64,000 nucleotides of DNA. It comes from Branchiostoma floridae. Its lineage: Eukaryota; Chordata; Leptocardii; Amphioxiformes; Branchiostomatidae. Every line of letters begins with the position of its first letter. Position 1 is the first letter of the stretch. The notes beneath the pieces are model-generated. The model was not told the origin of the DNA. It saw only the letters and a program-made list of their open reading frames with translations, and made no database searches. Location: the NCBI RefSeq assembly GCF_000003815.2, contig NC_049979.1, forward strand, positions 23,892,724-23,956,723. Direction: 5' to 3'. Below are positions 35,601-48,100 of this stretch, piece after piece. Position numbers and translations under genes: made by a program.

Positions 35601-38600
35601 CTGATATGATCCCAAACTTTGCCGCGGGCTCTCCCATTGACTGCACCCATTCAGTGGCTAATGATGCTGGCGGGTTTTAGGCGGAGTCCTGTGAATTAGG
35701 CTCTATCGATTTTGGTCCTGCCGGGAATTTTGGCTTGTTATCAGAAAGGGATCTTTGGTGGTGCATGGAGGCTACAGCAAAGTATAGTTTGGTTTGTGGC
35801 TGTAGCCCCTAATTGTAAGTATTGGGCATTTTGGAAAAAGACTGGGAAGGTAATAAATGTACATGTAGACTTTTGCATATCTTAATACTAACACAGGATT
35901 TATTTAGATGTAGCCATCACTGACAACAAGTACCAGTATAGATGCCTTATCAAATAATCCACCAGAAAAATGACATAAATGAATAGGCAGCCATCAAATT
36001 AGGTGTCTGTTGTATGTGATAGAAAAATAGGACTATATTAGTCTATCTAATTTTCAGCGTCAATCAATCCAATTTCTGTCTCCTTCGAAGATTTGATCAT
36101 ATCATTGACCTATATACAAAATGTATGAGTTTTATCAATGTTTCGAGTACATGCAAATTTGTAACCATTTGAGAATCTACAACATCACTAGCAGCAAGGC
36201 TTAAATTGTACACGTACTCGTACTGATGAAAAATGCCTACAATTTAAGCTGGTCCCCTCAGTAATTTCATGGAGCATTTACTTCGTCCATTACTTTAATA
36301 ACATTTCACGGGACAGAGACGACTGTGGCTGCCAACAATCTGTATGGGGCAATTTCCATGCAGTATCTTGAAAAGCAAAGTAGAAACCAGTCCCCAACGA
36401 ATAGACGGTAAGATTTGGCTGCTGTTGCCGTTAATCCCATGTGACTTTGCGATGTATATCGGAAGTTATGACTACTAAGTCTCCTGAATAGGTTGACCAA
36501 CAGGACTTATAACAGCAAGGGATGAAGGAATTATAGTATTACTTGTGGTGTGCACAGAATAGAAATAGTGCAATCAATTTAGCATGTACCTAATGCATGC
36601 TGAATGAAGCAGCAATTGCTAGAATCCATTTATTGCAAAATTTTGATAAATGATTAAGCTGGGGACATAGAAGTTCTGGATCTGACACCTGAGTGATGAA
36701 AACATTATCATGTTCCCCTCATTTCTTTTGCAATAGAAAAAAGTGATATAAAAAAAACACCAAAGCTATGTCCCTTTTATATTGACACCCCATTATGTAG
36801 ACTGCCAAAATCTAAAAGAGAAGCTAGAAAGAGAGAGTTTTAGATAGGAAACATAACATAGTTTTATAGACAAGTGCAACTCAGATCTGCAGTACATGGT
36901 AGAAAGATTTATTGCCAGCTATCCTCAAACAAGCTATTGAGCAGCAACAAGCTTGAAGATAACCTGTTGATACCATATATTGTGAAATGTTTGTGATGGT
37001 TTTATTTTAGTGGAATTTCTAATGCTGAGGTTTTGTAATTTTACCGTACTGCAGAATACTTTCTACCGTGAACTTCAAATGTCAAGAAAACGTCCATTTT
37101 CCTTTTGGACTTTTCCCTTTTACGAAATAAAACCACTGTGAAAGTCAAGTGCATTTATTTTCTTTGCTTTGAATCAAGCTGAAATACTGTAGAAAATGAT
37201 TTATTTCAAAATTTTATTTGCTAAGTTTCAATACTTCAAAAGATTGCCCAATGTTTCTTTATCTACAAGGCCAATTACAACATATGCATCAAGCCACTCT
37301 TCCTCATTGGATTGATAATATAATTGGACAATCAATTTTTATGTTTTATACATTCTATTATTTAGATGACAGTCTGTGATACAACAGGCATACCCAAAGC
37401 CCAGCACAGATCGATCAGTACACGTAACGTTCCAGGAAAGGTATTGAGCTGCTGGTTTTTCCACCTGTCACACTGTGAAAGTCAATAAGGACATCAGGGC
37501 CTTTCCAGGGCTCAAGTATGGACAATTAGGCAGACAGGGATGAGCTACATGTAAGGACAGTCGTGCTCTAACATTCTCCCTGCTGCTTAACCCCGTAACC
37601 AATACAAAAATTGGTACCCAAAGGCATTACCTCTACAGGAAGGTGGTTAAGGAGACATATGGAGTGGGATCTGGCATTTTGTTTTATTTCTCTTTAGGCT
37701 ACAGCATGTATGCTATAAGAGGCCTTGCCTTGTAAATTACTAATCTTGATATAGTGAGGATAGTTATCCCAAAAGGTAACACATAATTCTGGCTTTGAAA
37801 TTCAAGGATAATGTCTTTTAAGAAAATCCCTAACAAATTCCTAAAGAGGTCTACAGAAAGGGTTTGAAGCATACATGTGCATGTAGTTATTATGTAGCAA
37901 GCAAATTCTTGCCAACAGACACTTTAAAAGTTAGTGTATCAAATGTTTTGTTATTTAATGCACATTTTGCGTACATGAAAAATTCAAGTCAAAGGCTATA
38001 CATGTAGGTAAACATGACCAAAGCTGCATGAAGTACCCCTATGCCCTTACGCAAGACGACACCCTTGATTCTCCTCATCAGTATGTAGTTTGCATGCATC
38101 ACCACACACGAAAGCAATGCCAAGTCCACGAAAAGTCACCGCTAATGAGACCTGGTGGTCCGTGTCTTTGTACTGCCAATGAAATTTGCACTGAGCTTGG
38201 TTTAATCTTCATGCGACTTCTTGTGAATGTCAGAGGTGTGCCAGAAATAGTTCTCTTGACCTTGTGGAGAGCTTTGAAGACTTTCAGAAGTCAGCTTTAT
38301 TTTACAGCAGAATGTGCACTTGCACTGTGCTATAGTAAGGATGTTATATAACATCCTTGGCTATGGAAATGACAGGGCATTGACTGCTCTTCATGTGACT
38401 TACATAAAGCTAAGGGCACAACCCGCCGTACATGCAATTTGTTTTTTTGGGAGGCCACGTCTGCCATGTATTAATGAAAACGTGGGGAACGACTGGCAAG
38501 AGAAGGGAGGGAGTACGTCGACGCTCGGCACACAAAGTTTTGCCTGCACGTTAAGTTCTACGGTATGTCTGCGTGCTCCAAAATCTGTAGGATTCCCTAC

Positions 38601-41600
38601 AAGTTCGTACGGAAGCAGTACTTACCACTTACGGATCCCAAAAGATTGCCCACGTTTTGGCACGTAGACAGCACGTATTTGCACGTACGGCAGGTTGTGC
38701 CCTTAGCTTAACCCGCTACACATATTTCAATGGTCACGCAGCTACATGTACTTAATAAGCTGTATTATTTTTATATATTCCCCTCCTCCTTTGATATATT
38801 CCACAGACTCTTTCAGAGATTTGTTAGCAATTATATTTTATCATCTCAATATATTTTCATTAACTCATCTTTCATTCAGAGCCAAGGTTAAGTAATTTCA
38901 ATACCAAACAGATATTCAAAGATCATTACAGGGTCAAAAAAATGTTAACTTGAATCTGATTAACTTACCAATCTGATTAAAACTAAAAGACTTTTTTTTA
39001 TTTTTCAGATACTCCAAGGTGGTGGCTAACCATGCCTTTGTGGTGTTTGGCATTGCTGTGGCCATGCTGGTCACCTGTGCTGTGGTCAGCTTCACCGTCC
39101 ACCAACTGCCCAACTTCTCCGACCCAATTGCAGTGAGTCCAGTATTCAAAGCCTTGTAGTTGAAACTACTGTTAAAAAAGGATGTCCTAGGCCATGTTTA
39201 TTTGATTATATGGATGACATCCTCTGGGAACCCAAGAACTGTTGCAAGTGTGCTTATTGCTTATTTACATGTATGGTTGAAAAACTTTTTTGGGATACCG
39301 CTGAAAATTGATGCGCTCGTGAATGTCATCCATATAATCAAATCAACATGGCATTAAGGTTAAAAAAGAATATTTAGGTCATTTATTATGAGTTTGTTTA
39401 TTCCCATATTTCTTAATTCTATTCTAATGTATGATTTATTTAGAGAAGCGCACAATAACCACATACCATTTAAACCTTTTTATGTTCTGTAGGGGTTCGA
39501 GCCACGAGGAACTGTGCTTGGTGACCGGCTGTTCAGCTGGGACAACCTGAACGATGCCACCTGCAGCTTCTCCGGCTGCATGCTGCACAATATTCCTCTC
39601 AAGTTCGCCCACGAACAACAACCCAAGGATGACAGCCACGAGGATGATGATGATGAAGATCCAAGGTATCTTGTCTGTCCAAAGGCTCTCTAGCTGAAAA
39701 TAAGTTTCCTAGCGAACATCAGTCCTCTTACTCTTATTGTCCAACATGTAGACTTTTCTATGTTCGTCCTGTACAGTGGCACTTCTTCTGTGTTGTCAGT
39801 CCCTTTTCTTGACTGAAAGTCTGTTTGTACCACCTTGACCACTGCACTCGCCGTAGGGCAACTGACCAGGACCGCCTGCCGGTGGTGGAACTTGAACTTG
39901 TCCACCATTCCTTTGACCACTCGGGGAATGGCCTGTGGGATTCCCTGCCGCCCAATCTCTACCAGACAACGGGCATGGATCTGTTCGATGACTGGTACCA
40001 TCTGGACTTTGAAATACATTCAACACTAAACCAAAGCTTGTTCTACTAACCAAAACTCCCTCCCACTCCAAGCCTCTTTTGATACACATCACCAGGTTGC
40101 TAGATGCCAACCAGTTGAATGTACATGTAGATGTTCCTTGTTTTAATTCTTAAAAGGGGACTCAACCCCAGAAGCAAGCGTTGTTTCTGAAATACCACAT
40201 TTTTATGACTACAAAATGAACCAAATTTGTAAACTTTCATCACTGATTTAGGAGGAAATGAACCATTTATAGTCCGATAACTGAATATATAGCTTCCCCC
40301 ATGCATGTTGGGAATAGTGGAGACCTTACAAAACAATGTAGCTTATGTGTTCCTATGGGGTCATTGCTCAAGATCTTTTTTTACTCGAAGCAAGAATAGA
40401 ATTAAGACTGAAGATTGATGAACAACTATTCACATACACAGCACAAATATTGTTTTCAATATCAACCATAAACTTCCTAACCTTGCCCAATTTTCCTAAA
40501 GACACTTTTTCAGACCTTAAGTATTTATTTTCTGGGGAGATTGCCAGAGATGAAAGTCAATACCCAAAGCAAGTGGAAAATGAAGTTGCTAGGACTACAT
40601 GTATATGTTGACAAGCAATTATCCAGAAACACATTGCAAAAGTAATTTCTAAGATCAACCCAACATTTCTTGACATCGCCCCAGCGGAAATTTGTCCCAT
40701 GGTTGTGATTTGTCTGGCTGTAATTTCTCTTGGGGGTACTCAGGGGGTTATCAGAATGTTACTGCTGTATGATGCAACTGCCACTTAGTTCAAAGTCAAT
40801 GTCAAGTTGCCAATAAAATAATTGTCAGAATGCAGAAAAATATTGTTTGTTGAGCGATATCATCTGCATAACAAGAAAACTTTGCCTCTGGAGTTGAGTC
40901 CCCGTGGACAACCCATCAATCTTCATCCCCAGACCTCATCAGCCGTTTGTCAGGACTTACAATGTACCTTAACCAAGGTTGCAGAGGAGAAGTTCTATAA
41001 CACCCTTGCTGATCCAGTTTTTATTTAACAAGTTGTTTGCCAAATTTGGCCTTACCAACAAGTACAGTTACTGTCTTGAAAGTAATGCTTTGTTTCTACT
41101 GCCAAACCCTCCCCTTACCAAGAAAATGAATCTCAGCATGCTATAATTGGACAATTTATTTTCACTAAATGTCAGTGCAGTACATAACGGTTAACACTGG
41201 ATATTCATTGTACTTTAAAGTGGCTATATTCTAAATTGTTTTCCTTAAAGAAAAGTTTGTACAAGTGGCATTCTCCGGGGATTTTCAGAGCGGCAGCATT
41301 TCTTAATTTTTTGATGGAGGAGGGCTTGATTTCTGGCAGTTCTCTATACCAGGGAAGGTAGTTGGCTGGCAGAATGAGTGCTGCTGGTCAACTCCCTTCC
41401 CCGGTATAGAGAACCTTGAATCAGCCCCCTCCCCAAAAGAAAAAGAAAAAAACACTGCCGCTCTGAAAGTCTACAAAGGCTAGTGTATGAGAGCACTAGA
41501 CACATGTACTGACTTGTCTTAACCACCCTTTATACAGGTATGATGATGACGATGACTATGATGATGAGGGGGACTACAGGGTGGTACGGCCAGGTGTGGT

Positions 41601-44600
41601 AGAAGACATGCAAGGAGAAGGCAGGCCTTACCCCGGGCGGGTGGAAAACATTGGGTTCACGGCATCATCTGCCACAGCTGCACCTCCGTCACCCGAGCAG
41701 CCAACGGAGTGGAGCTCCAACAACGGGACGCTGGTGCTGGACTCTCCTGGTCAGGACTTTGTTGACATCACCGCCTCACCGAGCGCCGCCTCGCCTGCCA
41801 CTGCTGTAGAGACCAGGGTGGTCAGCCCCGTCGGTCAGAAGTGGACGTCCACACCGCTCACGCACAGGCCCAGACAGAAGAGGACCATTGGCCTCTGTCA
41901 TCTCAATCCCAGACCTCTCCAAGTCACCTTCCCATGTAACAACCCAAGTGAGTCGTGTCGTGTTTTAGCAAAATGTCTTGACAGCTCATTACGGTTCACA
42001 TGAGTATATTGTTTGCAAGTCGGTTTAGTGACTATTGCAAATCAGTAACACTAGCAGACATGATAATCCATCAAATTATCTTGTTTTGTTTTGTTTCAAA
42101 GTGTCTTGTTTTGTTATGAAAGTTAAACTTGCTTTAGGAGTGACACGCATTACAGTACCCTAACAACAAGACTACATTGCCACCTCTGATACATCTTTTG
42201 TATTTTGTCTCTCTTCAGGTAGGCAGTATGCCCGAATGGTTTTTGAGTCTGCGGGGAACTTCCAAGATGAGTTTAACCTCTTCACGCTGCCAGCCATCCT
42301 TTCCATGTGCCACCAGGAGCAGGCCCTAGTCCGCGACCACGCCCAGTTCCCCAGCCTCTGCGTCTCATCCTCCTGTGACGACTGCTGTCCCAGCTGGTCC
42401 CTGGGGAACTACATCGCGCTCCTCCAGAACCGACAGTCCTGCAGCGCCATCACAAAGGGGGACGTCAGGGCCGTCCTGGGCAGGTTAAAGCATTGCGTCG
42501 GCTTTTATCACAACAACAGCCTGAAGCAGGACTGTTGGAAGGCAGGGGAGCCGTACCAGGACAGATGTCCACGGGTGCCGGCACAGTGTGTGGAGTACAA
42601 TGCAGTACACTCCATCTTGCATTACCTGGTAGACAAAGACTTCCTCAGCCCAGATCAACCCAGTGTCGACATCCTTCGCTATGCCATGGTGTTCGTTCCT
42701 GTCGCTAGTGGCCAGGCAATGATGGACATATATCAGGACAAGTTTGACCAGAAGACCATTTCGGATGGTGTAACAAGAGTTGTCGGCATAGACTTTGGAA
42801 TCAAGTACACAATGTTTGAGCATTACCTGCGAATGGATACCGTGTATCCCTGCATAGCCATGGCCATTGTGATCATCATTATCCGTCTGTACACAGGCTC
42901 TGCCTTTATCACTTTTATGACCGTTTTCACGATTGTCAGTTCACTCGTTGTGTCATATTTCTTCTACACCCTCGTGTTCCAGTTTCCATTCTTCCCTTTC
43001 ATGAACCTCACCACTGTCATCCTGTTGGTGGGAATCGGAGCAGACGACGTGTTTGTGTACTGTGACATTTGGCAGCACAGCAAGCAGGAGAGACCAGGCT
43101 CATCCCTAGTGGACATAGTCTCAGACACCCTCGGACATGCAGCGTTATCCATGTTCGTGACCAGTTTCACCACTGCAGCCACCTTTTACGCCAACTTTGT
43201 CAGTAAGATAACAGCCATTCGCTGCTTTGGTGTCTACGCAGGCACGGCTATCCTGGCCAACTTCATCCTCATGATCACCCTCATCCCATCCACTGTCGTC
43301 ATCTACGAAAAGTACGTCGCCAACATCTGCACCTTCAAGAAGAAAAGCAACGTCTACTCCCTCAAGAAGACCTGCGTGGAGATCTTCTGTGACCTTGGCA
43401 GGAAGGTCGAGTACGAGCTCTCGGAGATGTCCAGGATATTCTTTGACAAGCTCCTCCCCTGCATCGTGATCAAGTACCGGTACGTGTGGCTGGTGTGGTT
43501 TGTAGGGATGATGGTCGGAGGTTTCTGCATCCTGTTTGTGAGCCCTGGACTCCACCTTCCTAGCCAGAAGGACTTCCAGGTCTTCAGCAGATCCCACCCG
43601 TTTGAACAGTACGACATGGTCCACAGGGAGCAGTTCTGGTTCGAGAAGGCACAAGACAACGAGTATGCCTACCTCCCCATCACCATGATCTGGGGTATCG
43701 TACCAAAGGATAATGGAAATCACCTGAACCCAGACAGCCGAGGTAAAGTCCTCTTTGACGACACGTTTGACGTCACAAGTCCTGCATCACAGGAGTGGCT
43801 AAAGGGATTCTGCCTCCGTCTCAGAAACCAGTCCTTCTATCAGCCAACCCCAGGGCCACAGCTTACCAACTGCTTCATTGAGCTGTTCCAACAGTGGATG
43901 GACCGTGAGTGTGTGGACGAGCTGACAAGAGAGGACTTCCACCCCTGCTGTAACAAGCACACCTTTCCATATCCCACAGACGTGTTCAAGCACTGCATCA
44001 AAGTGGCCACCATGGAACTAGACAACATGCCCAGGTTTAGGTTCTACAGGGAAACACCCGGGCCCAGGTTTGACGAGAACGACAAGATCAGGGGTCTCAT
44101 CATTGAGTTTGACAGCAAGTACAAGTTCACCCTTGCGTTCGATACCATGGACAAGTTTTACCATGAGGTTGAAACATGGATGCAAGTTGAGATGAAGAAT
44201 GCGCCTGCAACAATGTCACATGGATGGTTCGTCAGCTACTTTGACCACTATGCGCTGCAGGATAACCTGGCCACTGGGACCCTGATAGCATTGGGCCTGT
44301 CTGTGGCAATTGCATTAGCCGTCATGTTCGTCACCACACTCAATGTACTCATCAGCCTCTATGCCATACTATCCATTGTTGGAACAATCGTCGTGACCGT
44401 TGGATCACTGGTGTTGCTGAACTGGGAGCTGAACATCCTGGAGTCAGTCATCATGTCAGTTGCAGTAGGGCTGTCTGTGGACTTTTCTGTGCACTATGGC
44501 GTCGCTTATCGCCTGGCGCCAGAAAAGGACAGGGAATCTCGCGTCATCTTTTCCCTCTCCAGAATGGGTTCGGCCATCACTATGGCAGCCTTGACCACCT

Positions 44601-45199
44601 TTGTTGCCGGCGCTCTGATGATGCCGTCAACGGTTTTGTCGTACGTCCAGCTGGGAACCTTCCTCATGCTGGTCATGACCATCAGCTGGGGCTACGCGAC
44701 CTTTTTCTTCCAGAGCCTGTGTCGCATGCTGGGCCCAGAGGGAAACTGTTGCCACATCTCCATCCCAGCCTGCCATCTGCCATGTGACGGGATGCAGGTA
44801 GTCACGTCAGACTCTTCTCAACAACCGGCTGTAACATACGAAATGGAGCCGTTGACGTCACGAAAAGTCTCCCGATATAGACAGAGCGGAGACACGCCCC
44901 ATGTCTCCATCACCACGGTGAACGGCAGTTTGCTCCTGCCACCAAAAGGCCGGGCGCCCTCCAAGCTTCCCGACCAGTTGACGACTATTAGTGTACGTCA
45001 AAACAGGGGCCAGCATAAAGATAAGGACTTAAACACCATCGCTGCCCGGCAGAATGGACAAAGCAGTCAGCTTCGTCTCAAGTTGAATGACGAAAGTGAA
45101 GTGGAAAGCCAGGATACAGTGCCAAATCACAGATCCAATGCCCCTGACATCTGGGTGCCCAGGGAAGGGGACAGTAGTTCTCAGGAGGTCAGCAGATGA
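29601..45199 (+). CDS. DISP1: Dispatched, Hedgehog-releasing RND transporter, 6 coding exons
   Basis: Plasma-membrane protein of the RND family that releases cholesterol-modified Hedgehog from producing cells, using the sodium gradient. Coding exons: 29601-29605, 33705-33791, 39009-39132, 39493-39665, 41538-41947, 42219-45199. Phases fit throughout, giving 1259 codons (fly protein about 1200, human DISP1 about 1500). TM1 lies in exon 3, followed by LPNFSDPIAGFEPRGT, which is diagnostic. Loop 1 holds an acidic run (residues 118-144), a furin-like RPRQKR (240-245) and many Cys. TM2-TM6 form the sterol-sensing domain, with GIGADD in TM4 (Asp542, Asp543). After loop 2, TM8-TM12 include GLSVDFSVHYG (Asp1021). 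The cytoplasmic tail is about 145 residues. The last exon alone encodes about 80% of the protein. The first two exons rest on splice sites and phase only. Vertebrates have several paralogues, so DISP1 is the closest label and not proven one-to-one. Confidence 0.93.
30345..30560 (+). repeat. Dispersed repeat copy (CAGCATAACTTGA family)
   Basis: Shares CAGCATAACTTGA(A/G)AAG..., GGATGGATC and TTTTGATATCTC with 13545-13700. Reverse-oriented relatives occur at about 31640-32250 (several adjacent pieces), 53095-53220 and 56815-56975, recognisable by CTTCTTGAGTTAT/CTCGAGCTATCC and by the end CTTCTTGGCGAAG. These are probably old transposon fragments; the source family was not identified. Confidence 0.55.
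30624..31005 (+). mobile_element. tRNA-derived SINE in Dispatched intron 1
   Basis: The head reads like a tRNA: A box TAGCACAGCGG near 30636, B box GAGTTCAAACC near 30678. It is followed by a non-tRNA body containing GGCACTTTACACGACTTTCC and CACTCAGGTGAAAATGAG, which resembles conserved SINE body domains seen across invertebrates. It ends in an AATAAAA tail. The tRNA fold has decayed, so it is not a working tRNA gene. Confidence 0.75.
31640..32250 (-). repeat. Cluster of dispersed repeat pieces in Dispatched intron 1
   Basis: Several imperfect copies of one motif series, for example ACCAACAG...CACCAT, TATCAACCAAATATCATTAG, CTCGAGTTAT and ACATACAGAC, follow each other and end in CTTCTTGGCGAAG. 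They are the reverse complement of the 30345 family. Confidence 0.55.
38407..38708. mobile_element. 302-bp MITE-like element in Dispatched intron 2
   Basis: Terminal inverted repeats of about 25 bp with one mismatch: AAGCTAAGGGCACAACCCGC at the left, GGTTGTGCCCTTAGCTT at the right. The interior is richer in CG and contains repeated CACGT/CGTACGG words. No transposase frame. Confidence 0.75.
39188..39356. mobile_element. TAAGGCCATG-type MITE in Dispatched intron 3
   Basis: About 169 bp, with arms GGCCATGTTTATTTGATTAT(ATGGATGACAT) and the matching complement ending AACATGGCATTA. Sister copies lie at 63631-63994 and, shortened, at 57243-57322. The shared interior starts CCTCTGGGAACCCAAG. TA-ended tips suggest a Tc1/mariner-like origin, which is inference. 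Confidence 0.8.
41283..41468. mobile_element. 186-bp foldback element in Dispatched intron 4
   Basis: The tips TTTCAGAGCGGCAG and CTGCCGCTCTGAAA are perfect complements, and the pairing continues inward through GTTCTCTATACC(A/G)GGG...GGGAGTTG/GTAGTTGGC. The element sits about 70 bp before coding exon 5. Confidence 0.75.
41866..41883 (+). other. Candidate furin cleavage site RPRQKR in Dispatched loop 1
   Basis: Encodes RPRQKR followed by TIG (residues 240-245), fitting the furin consensus R-x-K/R-R. It lies in the first extracellular loop before the Cys-rich part. Vertebrate and fly Dispatched are known to be cut by furin in this loop; the exact correspondence is inferred. Confidence 0.75.
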
Positions 45200-48100
45200 C
45201 AGGTGTGATTACAAGCAGGGTGAAGAATTTTGGAACTCGCAGCTACAATGTATATATTAGAGAAAAACATCTGTCGAGATTTAGTTCCATGTCTGTGACC
45301 GTGAGACACTAAAGGATAATAATCGTTTAGAATGTTTTCTTTTAGCAACAGCTTTCAGCTACTAGCCAGTATTCCTTTTATCCTAAAGAGAATATGAGCA
45401 ATACTCCTCCATACTGGAGCGTTTATGTGGAAAACAAGACTGTGATTTTAAGTGTTAAAATTGTACAGAAGTGCATATTGCATCAGTAAGGTACATTTGT
45501 ACATGTACATTGTACATTTCCTTTCTCTACACCATCCCAAAGTGCCGTCGTCTGTACCTGTTGCCTGCGATATTAGGATTGAAATAAGCTTGAAACGTGT
45601 GAAGTCATTCTTGTCATCTGTAGTGTTAGCAATAAGTAAACCTAAATCAAGGCACTGCAGTGGAAAAGCTAGGATCAAATGATTCTAGTATATCATGGTG
45701 GCAATAGATTCTAATTGGACCTCAGCTGTACCTGTTTTTGAAATACTTTGAATGGAAGTGTTTTGACACTGATGCAAAGTTTACATTAATAGAATTAGAC
45801 TGGTATTTTTACAGGAATTCACTTGTAGCAGGATCGTATAGTACATTCCTTTGGGAATTATTTTATTGGATCAGCAATTTCAAAAATTATAGTGATAATA
45901 ATGCCAACGGGAAAATGTGTTTAGAGATCCGTTTCATACTCTTCTTATCATCTCATCTTTCTCTTGAAGTACAGTAAATGAACTGTGCAGATTTTAATAA
46001 CCTAAAATTTACTCTTTTGGACTTATAAGTGTTGTGTTCTGTGCTTTCCTACTTATCTTGCCATTACATGTATGTCTGTACATGAAGTGGAAATGTTTCA
46101 CCCTGTATTGTCAGTGGTCTGGTCCTGCAGTTGTATGGCATTTATTTTGTATGTTCCTGTAGCTTTGTGAGTCCTGTGATATATGCAGTACTGTGTAGAT
46201 TGATCAAGGACTTAGAGTCATAGTTTTATATGAAATGTTCACAATCATGTATTTGTAAAAATCATGGTAACAGTGTTGCTACCACTACCGGTACTGGCCT
46301 ACATACCGGTAGTTTTTTTTTCCTGTAAACTAGGTTTGTATTGATGAATATTGATGATTTTCTAACATGTTCATGTTCTTGTTCTCAATCTTCTTTGCCC
46401 TGCAGAGTTGGTGCTAAGAAGCCTACTGAATTTAATCCTTCAATTTTGGCAATAAGGAGAACTAAACAAAATATATTATGTATGGTATAAAGCATTTGTG
46501 CAAATTCTATCCACAAGTCAATTTTCTTAATAGAAAAATAAGAATTTTAAAGTGAACTTGTATGGCATCAACTCGCTTGTCTTGTATAAAGATTATCATG
46601 AATTGAATAATCTGTGTTAAGGAAGCTGTATAGATCCTAATAGTATCGACTAATGATGTCTCCTGTGGAAATATTTATAAATATGATGTACAAATGTAAG
46701 TACATTATTGTTTGATATGTACTGTATATTTTACTACCTCAGATGCCTATATTTTGTGCTGGTGATGGTGTGATGCTCTGCAAAAGCAGCTTTACTACAT
46801 TGTATCTACAGACAATGGTGAACTAATGCTGTGTCTCAAATAAGTTATATATAGTGGAGTGGGGGAAAACAGTTGTATCTTATGTATCTTTAAGTTATCC
46901 TTAACTTCTAAATGTATGTTCTCAGTTGTGTTGCAAGAGATTTTACATCAGAACTTTCCCCAACAACAGCAATTGTTCAGGACAAATAAAACTTTCATTA
47001 TTCTACATATTGAAACAATTGTCTTTCCGAATACTTAAACATAATACAACATACGTTAGACAGTTGTACATCTTGACAGATTTTAATACATTTATAAGTA
47101 TGATACACTGGAAAATTTGTAAACCTCGTATAATACAGATTTTGGTACCTTGCACTTTATCATTGTAATGTCACCTTATGATTGTACATGTGTACTGGTA
47201 AAATTGTAAACAATTTCTCGGCAATTTCACTGTATTTATGGTTGCATTATTGTATGCTACTTACAATGTAGTACCAGGTCCCAGTGTATTAGTTGCAACT
47301 AAGGAATTGCACAATCTTTCAACAGCAGCTCTACAAAACTTTACTATCGTGGTAAAAATACGTTATTCAACGTCATGTACATCTGGTACTAGTACTGTGC
47401 TCATATACTTTCTATGACCAAATATATCATTTTCACATAGAGTTCCTGTCTTCGTTTTAAATTTCAGATAATTGCATGATAAGTTGTAGCTATCCTAGTC
47501 TACAGCAGCAAACTTTCTCAGTTTCCCAAACAATAATTGAGATGTAAAAGAATTTAAAGTTGGAGACAACTAAAACACAGTTGCATGGTAGTTACTATTA
47601 CAAAAAAGATAACACACTGTTGGTGGTTTTAAATGCAGTTCTTCCTTGTTCTCCTTAAAGTAAAGTCTGAGACATTCTGGGAGTAGTGAGCAGTGAGTTT
47701 GATACACCTATATAATTATTCCAACTACTTGTCCTATTGCTGTGATTGGTTGGAACCTTGCGCCTTCCCTGGCGTGGTGAAGTCTCGGGCAGTGGTGGAC
47801 AGGAATGGACCCACTAGAAAACAAAATAGAGGTTGTTCAAGCAACAAATGGAAAACAAAATGTCAAAAGCTACATGTAACATGTATTGTCACTTTGCGTC
47901 TGGAAATTTTCACGGTGGTTTTATGTTCTAGGCTTTTGCAGTGACCGTTTCACTGCAAATCTAAACCCACTGATTTTCAATTACTGTACAATTTGCAACT
48001 TATGTTGTCACAAACATAAATCCACAGTGAACACTCCATTTTATTATCCACAAGAAAATTAAATCACCTGCAAACGTAAAGGCATTTACAGTAAAGTGAG

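Noticed and set aside
42485-44028. Antisense open frames opposite the large Dispatched exon
   Set aside because: Shadows of a strongly coding plus-strand exon; no homology or splice signals.
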